Assembly: GCF_006715395.1 (NCBI RefSeq)
Contig: NZ_VFNC01000002.1
Span: 1 to 64,000 of the forward strand
Source of the DNA: Streptomyces sp. SLBN-31
GTDB lineage: Bacteria; Actinomycetota; Actinomycetes; Streptomycetales; Streptomycetaceae
Direction: 5' to 3'
DNA length: 64,000 bases
This document shows, piece by piece, positions 26,628-35,632 of this stretch; the stretch's first letter is position 1, and each line of letters begins with the position of its first letter. The position numbers and the translations under genes were made by a program. The notes below the pieces were generated by a model that did not search any database, was not told where the DNA came from, and was given only the letters and a program-made list of their open reading frames with translations.

Positions 26628-27479
26628 TCAGTCGGCGAGGAAGGCCGTCACCTGGCCGGCGAAATCCTTGGCGTGCTGGAAGAGGAAGGCGTGGCCGGCG
26701 TCGCTGTAGGCGACGAGGGTGGCGTTGGGAAGGTGCTGGACGGCGGTGTAGGCGGCCAGCGCGGGGATCATCGCGTCCTGCATGCCGGTCGCGTACAGGA
26801 CGGGCCGGCTGATGCTCTCCAGGTCCGCTCGCACCTGCTCGAAGGCAATCGCCGCGTCTTTCCCGATCGCGGTGATCTGGCCCGTGGCCGCCGCCTCGGA
26901 CACCTCGGGAACGCCGGTGGCCAGCCGGGTGGCCACCCTGGCGAGGTGGGCGTACCCGGCGGCGCGCCCGGTGTCCGTCTCCGGGAAGAACAGGAACACC
27001 AGGTCGTCCCCCGTGACCTCGGGCTTGGTCATGGTGGCCCGCACCTTCGGGTTCGGGTCCGGGGCGCCGGGCACCGTGCCGCCGGGGTTGGCGGCGGCCA
27101 CGACCAGCCTGCGGACCAGGTCAGGCCGGGTGCGGGTGATGTGCTGGGCTACGGTGCCGCCCAGCGTCCAGCCGAGCAGGTCGACCTCCGTGAGGCCGAG
27201 GGCCTCGATGAACTCGACGGCGCCCTCGGCGAGTCCCTCAACGGAGTCCCGGGGGGTGCCGGTGGTGTAACCGGTGCCGACGTTGTCGAACACGATCACG
27301 TCGTGCTCGGCGGCCAGGTGGTCCAGGAGCTCCGGGTCCCACCAGTCGAGGGTTCCCCGGACCCGGTTCAGAAGGATTAGCAGGGTACCGCCAGTCGGGC
27401 CGAGGCGCCGGTAGGTGAACGTCGCGGAAGGACCTTCGACGGTGAGGTTCTCGGCCGCGTCTGCCAGGTAGGTGCTCAT
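26628..27479 (-). CDS. Alpha/beta hydrolase-fold protein with Thr at the nucleophile elbow
   Basis: 283 aa from ATG 27479, no signal peptide. The fold markers are LNRVRGTLDWWDPELLDHL, VIVFDNVGTGYTTG, elbow LLGWTLGGTVAQ, acid region LYATGMQDAMIP and YSDAGHAFLFQ (His). In the related exported hydrolase at 17778 the elbow is GFSIGG; here the nucleophile position is Thr (GWTLGG). Either a Thr nucleophile or a non-hydrolytic role is possible. It lies between LtrA and SDR genes on the same strand. Confidence 0.88.
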   Translation of the reverse strand: MSTYLADAAENLTVEGPSATFTYRRLGPTGGTLLILLNRVRGTLDWWDPELLDHLAAEHDVIVFDNVGTGYTTGTPRDSVEGLAEGAVEFIEALGLTEVDLLGWTLGGTVAQHITRTRPDLVRRLVVAAANPGGTVPGAPDPNPKVRATMTKPEVTGDDLVFLFFPETDTGRAAGYAHLARVATRLATGVPEVSEAAATGQITAIGKDAAIAFEQVRADLESISRPVLYATGMQDAMIPALAAYTAVQHLPNATLVAYSDAGHAFLFQHAKDFAGQVTAFLAD

Positions 27480-27539
27480 GGCGAGCTTCGCTTTCCTGTC
27501 GCTGTCGTCAGGTGGTGGCTGTGTGGGTGGTGGGGGGTG

Positions 27540-28358
27540 TCAGGCGGCGGGCAGGCGGTTGAGCTTGCGCAGCTGCTGGTCGAACATGCGGGTGGGGACG
27601 ATGCGCCGCATGGCGCGGACGCGTCCGGTGATGCCGCCGGCGGTGTAGCGCAGCTTGGGCTTGGCGTCGGTCGCGGCGGCGACGATCTCCTTGGCGACGA
27701 CGGCGGGGTCGTCGCCGTCCTTGACCGCGCCGGCCATGTACTCCTCGAAGATGTGGCGCTGGTGGGCGTAGACGTCCAGGGGGTGGTCGGGACGCACGCT
27801 GGCCGCGTCGAACGCGGTGTTGGTCCAGGCGGGTTCGACGAGCAGTACCCGCACGCCGTACTCGCGGACCTCGTGGTCGACGGACTCCGAGTAGCCCTCG
27901 ACGGCGTGCTTGGAAGCCGCGTAGGCCGCCATGTAGGGCTGCGGCATGAACCCGACGATGGACGAGATGTTGATGATGCGTCCGCTGCGCTGGCCGCGCA
28001 TGTACGGCAGGACGGCGTTCGTCATGCGGATGACGCCGAAGACGTTGATGTCGAACAGGCCTTGCGCCTGCGCGGCGGAGCTTTCCTCGGCGGCGCCCGC
28101 CGAACCGATGCCCGCGTTGTTGACCAGGACGTCGATCCGCCCGAACCGGTCCATGACCTCTGCGACCGCGGCGGTCACTGAGATGTCGCTGGTCACGTCG
28201 AGGTCGAGGAAAGTCACGCCCTTGAGGGCGCTGACGTGCGCGGTGTTGCGGCTGGTGCCGACCACCTCGTAGCCCGCCGCGGCCAGCGCGAGGGCGGCCG
28301 CCTTCCCGATGCCGGAGGAAGCACCCGTCACGAGGGCTACCGGCCGTGTTGTCGTCAT
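27540..28358 (-). CDS. Short-chain dehydrogenase/reductase
   Basis: 272 aa from ATG 28358. It has ALVTGASSGIGKAAALALAA (TGxxxGxG), DVLVNNAGIG, IINISSIVGF (Ser), the catalytic YAASK in MAAYAASKHAVEG, and the typical C-terminal extension. It is the first gene of the minus-strand cluster and divergent from the TetR gene at 28524, with A+T-rich repeated sites between. That arrangement makes it the likeliest direct target of that regulator. Confidence 0.93.
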   Translation of the reverse strand: MTTTRPVALVTGASSGIGKAAALALAAAGYEVVGTSRNTAHVSALKGVTFLDLDVTSDISVTAAVAEVMDRFGRIDVLVNNAGIGSAGAAEESSAAQAQGLFDINVFGVIRMTNAVLPYMRGQRSGRIINISSIVGFMPQPYMAAYAASKHAVEGYSESVDHEVREYGVRVLLVEPAWTNTAFDAASVRPDHPLDVYAHQRHIFEEYMAGAVKDGDDPAVVAKEIVAAATDAKPKLRYTAGGITGRVRAMRRIVPTRMFDQQLRKLNRLPAA

Positions 28359-28410
28359 CTTGGACTCCTGGTTCCGGGACCGGGGCGATCCCCGATCGGT
28401 ATCACCAACG

Positions 28411-28456
28411 TATCAGTTAATTCAGAAGAAGCAACAAGAGAGCATCAATTAATGAG
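28411..28456. promoter_or_regulatory. Direct-repeat operator between divergent SDR and TetR genes
   Basis: ATCAGTTAAT (28412) and ATCAATTAAT (28444) are 9/10 identical and 32 bp apart, three helical turns, in an A+T-rich island of a G+C-rich genome. The second copy is itself nearly palindromic (TCAATTAATGA). They are probable binding sites of the adjacent TetR regulator. Confidence 0.55.
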
Positions 28457-28523
28457 GTAGCCGTAGCGTTCACGTATCCTCTACAGAGGGTCAAGACGTG
28501 AGCCGACGAGACAGGAGACAGAC

Positions 28524-29102
28524 ATGGGTCGAGCACTGCGGGCAGATGCCGAGCGCAGTGTGCGCGCGATCCTGGAGGCGGCCGAGCGAGTCCTCGCCCA
28601 GGACGCGAATGCTTCGATGGAGCAGATCGCCGAGGCTGCGGGGCTGACCAGGATCACGGTGCACCGGCGGTTCGCGAACAGGCAGGCACTCCTGGAGGCG
28701 CTCGCCGTGTCCGCGAAGCAGCAGCTCATCGACGCCATCGAGGAGGCTCGCCCCGACGCCGCTCCCGCCCTCGTCGCCCTGTATCGGGTGACCGCGAACG
28801 TGCTGCGGGTAAAGAGCGCCTGGCGCTTCACCCTCAGCCACGCCACGGCTCACACCGAAGCGGCCGCTGCCCTCTGGGGCGAGATCAACGCCCACACCGT
28901 CAAGCTCTTGACCCGCGCACAACACGAGGGACTCCTCGCCCCGGACACGGATCTGGAATGGACGGGGCAGGTGTACTACGCCCTGATGAGCGAAGCACTC
29001 AACAGGCCCGGCGCCGACCAGGACCCTGCCGCGCAGGATCCGGACACGCTGGCCACACTCGTCATCGACACACTGCTGCACGGCGCCGGACCACACGACT
29101 GA
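28524..29102 (+). CDS. TetR family transcriptional regulator
   Basis: 192 aa from ATG 28524 with upstream GGAG (gacaggagacagac). The N-terminal HTH is IAEAAGLTRITVHRRFANRQ, where His-Arg-Arg-Phe replaces the more common YRYF. The C-terminal helical ligand domain contains VKSAWRFTLSHATAHTEAAA. It is divergent from the SDR at 27540-28358, the usual arrangement for a local repressor sensing a substrate of the neighbouring enzymes. Confidence 0.92.
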   Translation: MGRALRADAERSVRAILEAAERVLAQDANASMEQIAEAAGLTRITVHRRFANRQALLEALAVSAKQQLIDAIEEARPDAAPALVALYRVTANVLRVKSAWRFTLSHATAHTEAAAALWGEINAHTVKLLTRAQHEGLLAPDTDLEWTGQVYYALMSEALNRPGADQDPAAQDPDTLATLVIDTLLHGAGPHD

Positions 29103-29404
29103 GCCTGGCTGCTCGACCGAGTGAGTTCGACGCCCCCGCCTCGCGGACACCCTCGCGGTCGTCCTGTTGCGCCTGCCTGCCCAATCTGCGCTCATCATTG
29201 TTCCGGCGTTCTTCGACCGGGCCATGGAGCGTGCCAGGCATCCGTGCGGCGTGGTCGGCGTAGATCGTCGCCGAGCGCATACGGCACTTCGTCGACCTGC
29301 TGCTGGACCGCTCGGGACCTCGGCGAGAAGGTCGACGTCGGCCAGGGCGGCCGTGGTGGTCCTGTACTTTCGACTGGCCGACGGCAGAGCACGGCCGTCG
29401 AGGG
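29103..29404. other. 300-bp gap after the TetR gene
   Basis: No gene recognised. The sequence lies between the TetR stop and an IS5 transposase tail and is probably part of the same mobile-element debris. Confidence 0.4.
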
Positions 29405-29580
29405 GCGGGCCAGGCGGCGGGTCATCAGCGTGATCGCCGCCCATGCGATCAAGCATTCCGAATGCTGAATGAGCCGTTCGTAGTCCCGAGCATGCCGTCG
29501 AGCGCTCATCATCCAGGCCAGCGACCGTTCAACGACCCAGCGCCCCAGACGGTCACGTGCTGTGGCGAACCAGCGGTTCA
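29405..29580 (-). mobile_element. IS5-family transposase, C-terminal tail
   Basis: The minus strand reads RWVVERSLAWMMSARRHARD and YERLIQHSECLIAWAAITLM, the characteristic C-terminus of IS5-family (IS1647/IS470-like) transposases, including the W-V-V-E-R catalytic Glu block. The upstream part is missing: the frame runs straight into the TniQ remnant. Confidence 0.8.
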
Positions 29581-31477
29581 CGGCCGACTCGTGAGGATGA
29601 GCGAGTCGGAGTAGCGGATGAGGGGTGCTTTGAGCGTTTGGAAGAAGGAGATGCTGGGTGCGGGGCTGCGGAGGAGCTTTCGGACGCGGGCTTCCCTCGG
29701 CGGGGTGAGCTCGTCGCCTCTTGGCGTGGGCGCAGTTCTGGTGGGGGCCAGGCACCACTCACTGCCGGTGACACGGGACCAGATGAACTTCGAGGAGCAG
29801 TCGCGCAGGAGGCCGGCCGAGTAGGAGAACACGTGGTGGTCTCCGTGTCGGCGGCGAAGTTCTGTTTCGAGGTCTGCCCAGGCGTCTGTGCTCAGGGTCC
29901 AGCCGAGGAAGCGGAGGCGTCTGGAGCGGTAGTCGATGTACTCCTGGGCCTGGGAGACGTGTTGTGCCAGGGCGGTGAGGGAGGTGGCCAGGTCTTCTCT
30001 GCGCCAGAACCGGTAGTGGCTGTTGTAGCGGATTTTCAGGCCGGCGCTCCTGTTGTGCCCGCGGTGCCATTGGTCGGGGAGACCGAGGAAACTGGCGGCG
30101 TCGTTGAAGAGCATGTCGGATGCGATCTGGACCAGTTGAACGGCGGCATAGCGGCGGAAGGCGATGCTGCGGGCCATCGACCGGGCGTCCGTGAACATTA
30201 CGGAAAACCAGTCGTCCGGCAGCCACTGCGGGATGTGATCTGGTTGGAAATGGCCGATCCGGGCCGGGATGACGGCTTGACGGGCCCGTCGGTGGACCGT
30301 TTCGAAGTAGTGGGAGCTGGGAGTGAAGTGGGCGGGGACTGCGCTGATCACGCGCTCTTGAAGCAGGTAGGAGCCGTGTCGTTGCAGAAGCCGCCAGGTG
30401 TTTCCCCAGCCGCTCGTCCGCTCGGGCGGCGCGGTGCGCAGCAGGACGCGAAGTGCCTGCTCAAGGGCTCCGGGGGGCAGGGCCAGGAGTCGGGAGCTGA
30501 TGTCTAGGAGTCCAGCGGTCGCCAGGGTGGACCTCGGTGGCGTCACCCAGCGGTTTACCCTGGCAATGTGTGTCATCGCCGCCGGGTCCGCTTGGCGGAC
30601 TTCTGCGACGTGATCGTCCAGGGCGCTGGCCAGAGGTCGTTCCGGAGTGACAGCAGCTGCGGCGGGCCAGGTCGCGTTGACGATCGCGGCGATGACCTGG
30701 AGATCGCTGAAGGCGGTGAACGCGCTGGTGGCGTCGTGCGAGGGGTGGAGCAGGTCTAGGAGGCGCTGCTGCAGTCGGATCATGTCGGCGCTGGGCGGGG
30801 CTGAGACGGTGAGGTGATCTGGGCTTTCCATCCGGTCGCGGCAGAGGTCGGAGGCTCGGGAGCCGACGACGTTGCGGGCACTGAGCCGGGTGCAGGCCGC
30901 CGATCGTTGCCGACGCGACGAGCTTGAGCGTGCTGGTCGGGTGGCCGCAGTGAGCCGGCATCGCGCAGGCAGGGCAGGTGTCCTGGAGGAAGAGCCGATG
31001 CTCGGTGCAGAGGAACACCACGCCCAGGCGCCATTGCAGTTTCCAGGCCCCGCCGTGCCGACGTTGGATGTCGCTGCCGTCGCCGGCCAGGCAGAAGGGG
31101 CAGTAGCGGGTGCTGGCGCCCAGGAGCCACGGAGGGAAGTAGCCGCGGGGGCGCAGCTGGGATGGATCGGTTGGCCGGGTCAGGGCCTCAGTGACGGGTG
31201 GAAAGCGCTCGAAGAGCGGTCGCATGGTGAGCTGGTCGGCCTGCTGGGGCGGCAGGCGGAGTGAACGGGCGAAGCGGTCGCGGTCGTTGGAGGTGAGCAT
31301 CAGCAGGTGGCTCGTGGTCGACCTGCCGATGTGGGCCTTCCCGCCGTGGACCAGGCCCATGGCCAGGGACAGGCGCCCTGGCGAGAGGTCCAGGCGGTGG
31401 GCCAGCCGCAGGAGAAGTCCCGGAAGGCTTTCCCCTGGCAGGGGCAGCAGGCTACGCGGGAGCGGGCGGTCGTCCAC
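29581..31477 (-). pseudogene. tniQ: TniQ family transposition protein, one frameshift
   Basis: From ATG 31477 the frame reads LLPLPGESLPGLLLRLAHRL (TniQ domain start) and RYCPFCLAGDGSDIQRRHGG, then WKLQWRLGVVFLCTEHRLFL and DTCPACAMPAHCGH, giving two zinc-ribbon Cys pairs. A base is lost near 30898, after which the second frame carries RLSARNVVGSRASDLCRDRM and about 400 residues of the C-terminal part (LQERVISAVPAHFTPSSHYF, DDWFSVMFTDARSMARSIAF). TniQ/TnsD proteins direct target choice of Tn5053/Tn7-type transposons. The last 10 residues before 29581 are probably borrowed from the IS5 junction. Confidence 0.82.
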
Positions 31478-31483
31478 CTCTGC

Positions 31484-31915
31484 CTATCCCTGAGCGGCGG
31501 AACGGGGCCCGTGGTCATCGAACACGGTGTTCCGGCAAGTGCGGCCGCCCTTCTGCCTCGCCGCGCCGGCCGTCTTGCTCCTGGGCTGGCGGGGGATGCC
31601 GGGGACGGGGGGAACTTCACCGGCGCCGGGGTCGCGGCCGGGGTCGTCGAGGCTGATGACGATCTCGTCGAGCAGGCCCTCGTCCAGGAACTCTTTGCCG
31701 CTGTCCATAGCTTCCTGGGCGCCGTCCTCGAGGAGCCGTTCGAGGAGGCCGACGACTCCGCCGGTGCGGCGCATCAGGTACTCGGGCATCCCGCCGGCTG
31801 TGAGCATGCCGCGCTTGGCCTTCAGCAGACGCAGCTGCTGTTCGATGCCGCGAAGGTGATCGGTGAAGGCCGCGATCTCCGCGGTCGAGGGACTCGCCCA
31901 GCCGCGGCGGCGGTG
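31484..31915 (-). pseudogene. TnsC/TniB-like AAA ATPase of the same transposon, C-terminal tail only
   Basis: The frames on the minus strand give AEIAAFTDHLRGIEQQLRLL, then MLTAGGMPEYLMRRTGGVVG, LLERLLEDGAQEAM and LDEIVISLDDPG. This is the C-terminus of the ATP-dependent target regulator that precedes tniQ in Streptomyces Tn7/Tn5053-like elements. Walker A and B parts are missing, so about 250 residues are deleted between this and the TniA remnant. The tail stops 7 bp before the tniQ ATG, consistent with an operon. Confidence 0.7.
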
Positions 31916-32400
31916 TCGGCTGACGTCCGGCGGATGCCTCGCGGCGCTGGCGCCGGTCAGCGTCGACGGCTTCGGCGACGGTGCGGGCCTGCTCCGGCCA
32001 GGGCATCACGTCTGCGGGCGTCTCCTCCTCTCCCGCTGCCGGTGTCCGGTCTAGCTCGGCGGCGCGGCTCTGTGAGGCCTTGCGCGAACGTGCGGTCCGC
32101 TCCCGCTTGGTCATCTGCGTCGGCCACTGATCGACCGGGATCGCTGAACCGAGCAGGTCCAGCAGGGTCGGCAGGAGTTCAGCGTCCGACTTCGGGGAGA
32201 GACGACGTCTCCTCACCTCGGCGAGCAGTTCCTCCGCGGTCCGGTCGGAGAACGCCGGAACCTCGCCCCTGGGCGGCAGGCCCCTCCAGGGCAGGACGTG
32301 CCAGTGGTCGTGGTCGGCCGGGTTCTGGAGGAACACGGTGCGGCGGTCACGGCGGTCAGAGCGGACGACCCACTTGCCTTTGTGCTGCCCGCCTCGGGCG
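31916..32400 (-). pseudogene. TniA/TnsB-type transposase, C-terminal fragment
   Basis: The minus strand reads HKGKWVVRSDRRDRRTVFLQ, NPADHDHWHVLPWRGLPPRG, LSPKSDAELLPTLLDLLGSA and QMTKRERTARSRKASQSRAA. This is the Mu-type beta-barrel and tail of the integrase-like transposase subunit. The catalytic DDE core is gone: the sequence starts at a junction with Ku DNA near 32400 and passes near 31916 directly into the ATPase tail. Confidence 0.72.
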
Positions 32401-33000
32401 GACGATCAGCTGCCGGGCGGTGTCCATCTCCTTGCCCTTGGCGCCTTCACGGCCGGGCAGCACCGGCAGCTCCTGGTGCGGGTCGCGGACCTCATCCGCC
32501 CAGTGCAGTGTGTGCAGCACCAGCACCGGTTCCTGCGCCCGCAATGCGACCAGGTACTGCTTGCCGCGCATCACGAACGTGGCGATGCCGGTCTTGTTCT
32601 CCTTCTCCAGCGCGGCCCGCAGCAGCTCGTAGACCTTCGTGTACTCCTCGCCCTTCGGCGCGAGGTAGTAGGTCTTGTCGAAGTACACCGGCTCGACCTC
32701 ATCGAGGTCGACGAAGCCGCTGATGTCGATGACCTGGGACTTGCCCGGCGCGATCTCGTCCAGCTCGTCCGGCTCGACGATCACGTAGTCGCCGCCGCCC
32801 AGGTCGTAGCCTTTGACGATGTTCTGGTAGTCCACCTCCTTGCCGGTTCTCTCGTTCACCCGCCGGTAGCGCACGCGGTCGGAGGTGCCGCGCTGCAGCT
32901 GGTGGAAGTGGACGGTGTGGTCCTCGGTCGCGGTGAACAGCTGGACCGGCACCGTGACCAGCCCGAACGTCAGCACCCCGCTCCATATCGCTCGCGCCAT
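32401..33000 (-). pseudogene. Ku homologue (second type), C-terminally truncated
   Basis: From ATG 33000 the frame reads MARAIWSGVLTFGLVTVPVQ and continues through the complete Ku core to HTLHWADEVRDPHQELPVLP and DTARQLI, about 198 residues. It then runs into TniA DNA, ending in the unrelated RPRRAAQRQVGRPL. The missing part (lysine-rich/SAP-like tail) is present on the separate fragment at 48117-48695, which belongs to the same Ku type and overlaps it by about 65 residues. The truncated core might still dimerise and bind ends, but the LigD-interacting tail is lost. It is preceded by its coiled-coil neighbour. Confidence 0.88.
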
Positions 33001-33018
33001 GTCCCTGCCCTTTCTGCT

Positions 33019-33913
33019 TCATGTCCGGTGTGGTGTCTGTTCGGCGAGCTTGTGGACGTGTGCGGCGGCGTCCTTGGCCCGGCGCCGGCTATCGCGCACG
33101 GCCCGGTCCGCATCCCGTCGGCGGTCGCGGGCCTTCCGGGCGGCGTCCCGGGCCCGCTGCTGATCACGTTCGGCGTCCTGAAGCTGCCGGGAGAACTCGG
33201 TGACGCGCTGCTCGGCCTGCTGCTGCTCGTCCTCCGCCCGGCGCTGCTCCGTCTCGGCTGCGGCCAGCGCGCCTTCCCGGTCGTGGAGCTCCCGCTCGGC
33301 GTCCGCGGCCTGCTGCCGGGCCCGCTCAAGGCGCTCCTGCTGCTCCCGGCGTCGCACGCGCGCAGCATCCAGATCGGCTACCTCGCCCGCGGGCCGGGGG
33401 CGCGGCGGGGAGCTGGTGCCCGTGCAGGCTGCGGGACAGGGGTGGGGAAGCCGGCCGGAACGCTCAGCGGTTTCGTCAGTCGGCCCTTGGCAAACTGCTC
33501 GGCGGCTCTGGGTCGGCTAGCGCCGCGTGCAGGGTGTCCTGGACCTCCTGGCGCACATCGTCGCTGATGCGCTGCCCGGCCTGCGCCGTGAGCTGGCCGG
33601 CCTGCCGGGACAGAGTGAAGGTCAGCTGGTGCTGCTGCGCCGACAGCTCCCGCAGCTGCTCGCCGTCCAGGTTCTGGTGGGCCTGCCGCAGCACCTCACC
33701 GAGTTGCAGCAGCCGCTCGGTCTCGTCCGGCTGTTCACGCACCAGCAGATTGCTGGCCCACGCCGCCAGAGTCGGTCGGCGCAGCCGACGGATCCGCTCG
33801 GCCAGCTCCCGGTCGCCGGCAGCCCGGGCAGCCTTGGCCCGCTCGTCCCGGACGGCTGTGAAGTCACCCGGGGCCAAGCCGTACAACTCATCGGCGACCG
33901 CGTCCGGATCCAC
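33019..33913 (-). pseudogene. Coiled-coil protein next to Ku, one frameshift
   Basis: The GTG start at 33913 is preceded by GGGAGGCAGGAG. The N-terminal half reads MDPDAVADELYGLAPGDFTA, LAAWASNLLVREQPDETERL, then QLRELSAQQHQLTFTLSRQA. After a shift near 33490 the other half is a long charged coiled coil (REQQERLERARQQAADAERE through RKARDRRRDADRAVRDSRRR). It ends 18 bp before the Ku ATG, so the two are co-transcribed. The family is unnamed to me. Physical linkage to Ku suggests an accessory end-joining or DNA-binding scaffold, which is inference. Confidence 0.65.
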
Positions 33914-34338
33914 TCCTGCCTCCCGCCATCACCTCCACGATGTCAATTTTGTCAGTGTTTGATCTGACATGGTCGATGTGGACCGGCAGCCCTCCTGACC
34001 GCTCCCGACCGGACTGTTCCCGAGGCCGGAATCCGCCCGCGGGGAATGGCTCGTGGCTGGAATACGTGACGGGTACCAGCAGCCCGCCCTGACCTCTCCC
34101 CCGCCGATGTCCCCCTGCTGACGCGCTGATGCGGCACGGGGGCGGCGGCCCCGCCGACGCGCAACCAGTGAGCGCGCCTCGATCCCCGGCTGTGTCCGGC
34201 CGCCCATCCCGCCCTCCCTCATCCTCAACTCCAGCCAGGCATGGACGAAGGGGGTCGCAACGGGGATGTCAGCGGCCCGACCACGCCGTACGCCCGTGGT
34301 GACCTGGGCGGACTTCGGGGCCGCTGTGGAGGCCGGCG
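33914..34338. other. Region without supportable gene
   Basis: G+C-rich leader region upstream of the coiled-coil/Ku pair. No recognised motif, though the promoter of that operon should lie in its first 150 bp. Confidence 0.4.
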
Positions 34339-34386
34339 CAACACCTACCGCAACACTCAGCGCAACCTCTACCGCAACGCCCAGCG
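34339..34386 (+). repeat. 24-bp tandem duplication, two copies
   Basis: caacacctaccgcaacactc(agcg) and caacctctaccgcaacgccc(agcg) are imperfect tandem copies differing at a few third positions. In one frame they encode NTYRNTQR-NLYRNAQR, a repeat that looks protein-selected. A surrounding gene could not be defined. Confidence 0.6.
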
Positions 34387-34509
34387 CAACACGGCGCCTT
34401 ATGAGAGGAACCGACGGCCGGGCGGGCTGGTCACGGTGTCGCCCTGCGATCCGGTGCCCACGATCTGGAGCTGGTCGCCGGTCGCGCGCATCGCTGTCGC
34501 TAGGTCGTG

Positions 34510-34923
34510 CTCGTGCTCATCGTGCTGCCAGGCCCAACCACCCCGCGGACGGCGTCGGCACGCTGGCCCGGATCCGCACGAGCGACGGCCCGGACGGCGA
34601 CGTCGTCTTCGAGCGGAGCGCGGAACGACCAATGGGGCTGTGGACCGAAGCCGGGGAGGAACTCCTGCGGATCGTGCCGCTGCTCGGTCCGGACGCGCCG
34701 CCGGCGGACGACCTCGAGGGCTGCCGACTGTGCCCCGGCTGCTACCGGCCCGTCTACGAAAGCTCTTCCTCGCACACCCTGATCGGGGCCGGTCCGATGC
34801 CAGTGATCGGGCTGTGCAGGCTGTGCGCCGAAGGCACCAGCTTCGCTCGCTGCACCAGATGGACGTCCCGGTCGACCCGCAGCAGCGCGCCGTCCTTGAG
34901 ACCGTGGCCGCCGCCATGGCGTA
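34510..34923 (+). pseudogene. Zinc-ribbon hypothetical protein, frameshifted
   Basis: The plus strand reads LARIRTSDGPDGDVVFERSA, ERPMGLWTEAGEELLRIVPL, then GCRLCPGCYRPVYESS and GLCRLCAEGTSFA. The two CxxC pairs suggest zinc binding. After a base change near 34850 the tail LHQMDVPVDPQQRAVLETVA lies in the next frame and ends at 34923. No start is certain. Family unknown. Confidence 0.5.
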
Positions 34924-35134
34924 GCCGCGTTCCGCCTACCGGGCCGGACGTCGGGCAGCCCCCTTGGGGCGAGACGTGCCCGGCGTCGCGCGCGCCGTCA
35001 GCGGCCAGCGGGTTCGGGGTAGCGCTCGCGGCGCCGGTACGGGTCGTCGACGCCGATCTCGTACCAGGGCTCGCCTTGCTGGAGCCGGGGCAGGGTGTCG
35101 CGACGCCGTGCGGACCGAACCCGGCTGACTGTTG

Positions 35135-35298
35135 GCGATAGTTGGCGGATCGCTTGGAGAGTCTCTGCAGGTCGCGGCGTTTCTGTTCACCGCAGTTGTC
35201 GGGACCTGTGCACGGTAGTTGGCGGCTCCGGGGCTCTAACCAAGCACTTCAGCAGCGAAGACGCAGCACGTGGTTGCGGCGCCCTCGCCAACTATCGC
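35135..35298. repeat. 13-bp perfect inverted repeat flanking about 140 bp
   Basis: GCGATAGTTGGCG at 35135-35147 and its exact reverse complement at 35286-35298 enclose a segment that also holds a third partial copy (gtagttggcgg near 35214). No gene can be assigned inside. Confidence 0.7.
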
Positions 35299-35344
35299 GA
35301 ATGGACACACTGACCGAGTACAAGAACCTGGCGATCTTCCGGCT

Positions 35345-35600
35345 GGTCGCCCAGCGATGAGTTCGTCGCGCTGGCCGTGGCGGTCTGGCGGCTCCCCCGC
35401 TCCGCATGGCCCGACATCGCCGCGGTCGCCGTGCTGTCCGCGGCCTCGGTGTACCTGTGGCGGACCTCCGCCAACATGACGCAGCTCAACCAGGACGGCC
35501 TCCCCGGCTTCTCCGCCAACGACTGGGCCGCACCCGACCTCACCTACCGCCCAGGGACAACGTCCCTTCACCACCACGCCCTTGATGACGGCCTTTCCTC
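35345..35600 (+). pseudogene. Membrane-protein fragment
   Basis: The plus strand gives DEFVALAVAVWRLPRSAWPD, then IAAVAVLSAASVYLWRTSAN (a transmembrane helix) and DGLPGFSANDWAAPDLTY. There is no start and the end is unclear. It lies just downstream of the Ku stop on the other strand. Probably the tail of a deleted membrane protein. Confidence 0.4.
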
Positions 35601-35632
35601 ACCAGCCATTCCCGACCAGAAGGCGCGTCGAG

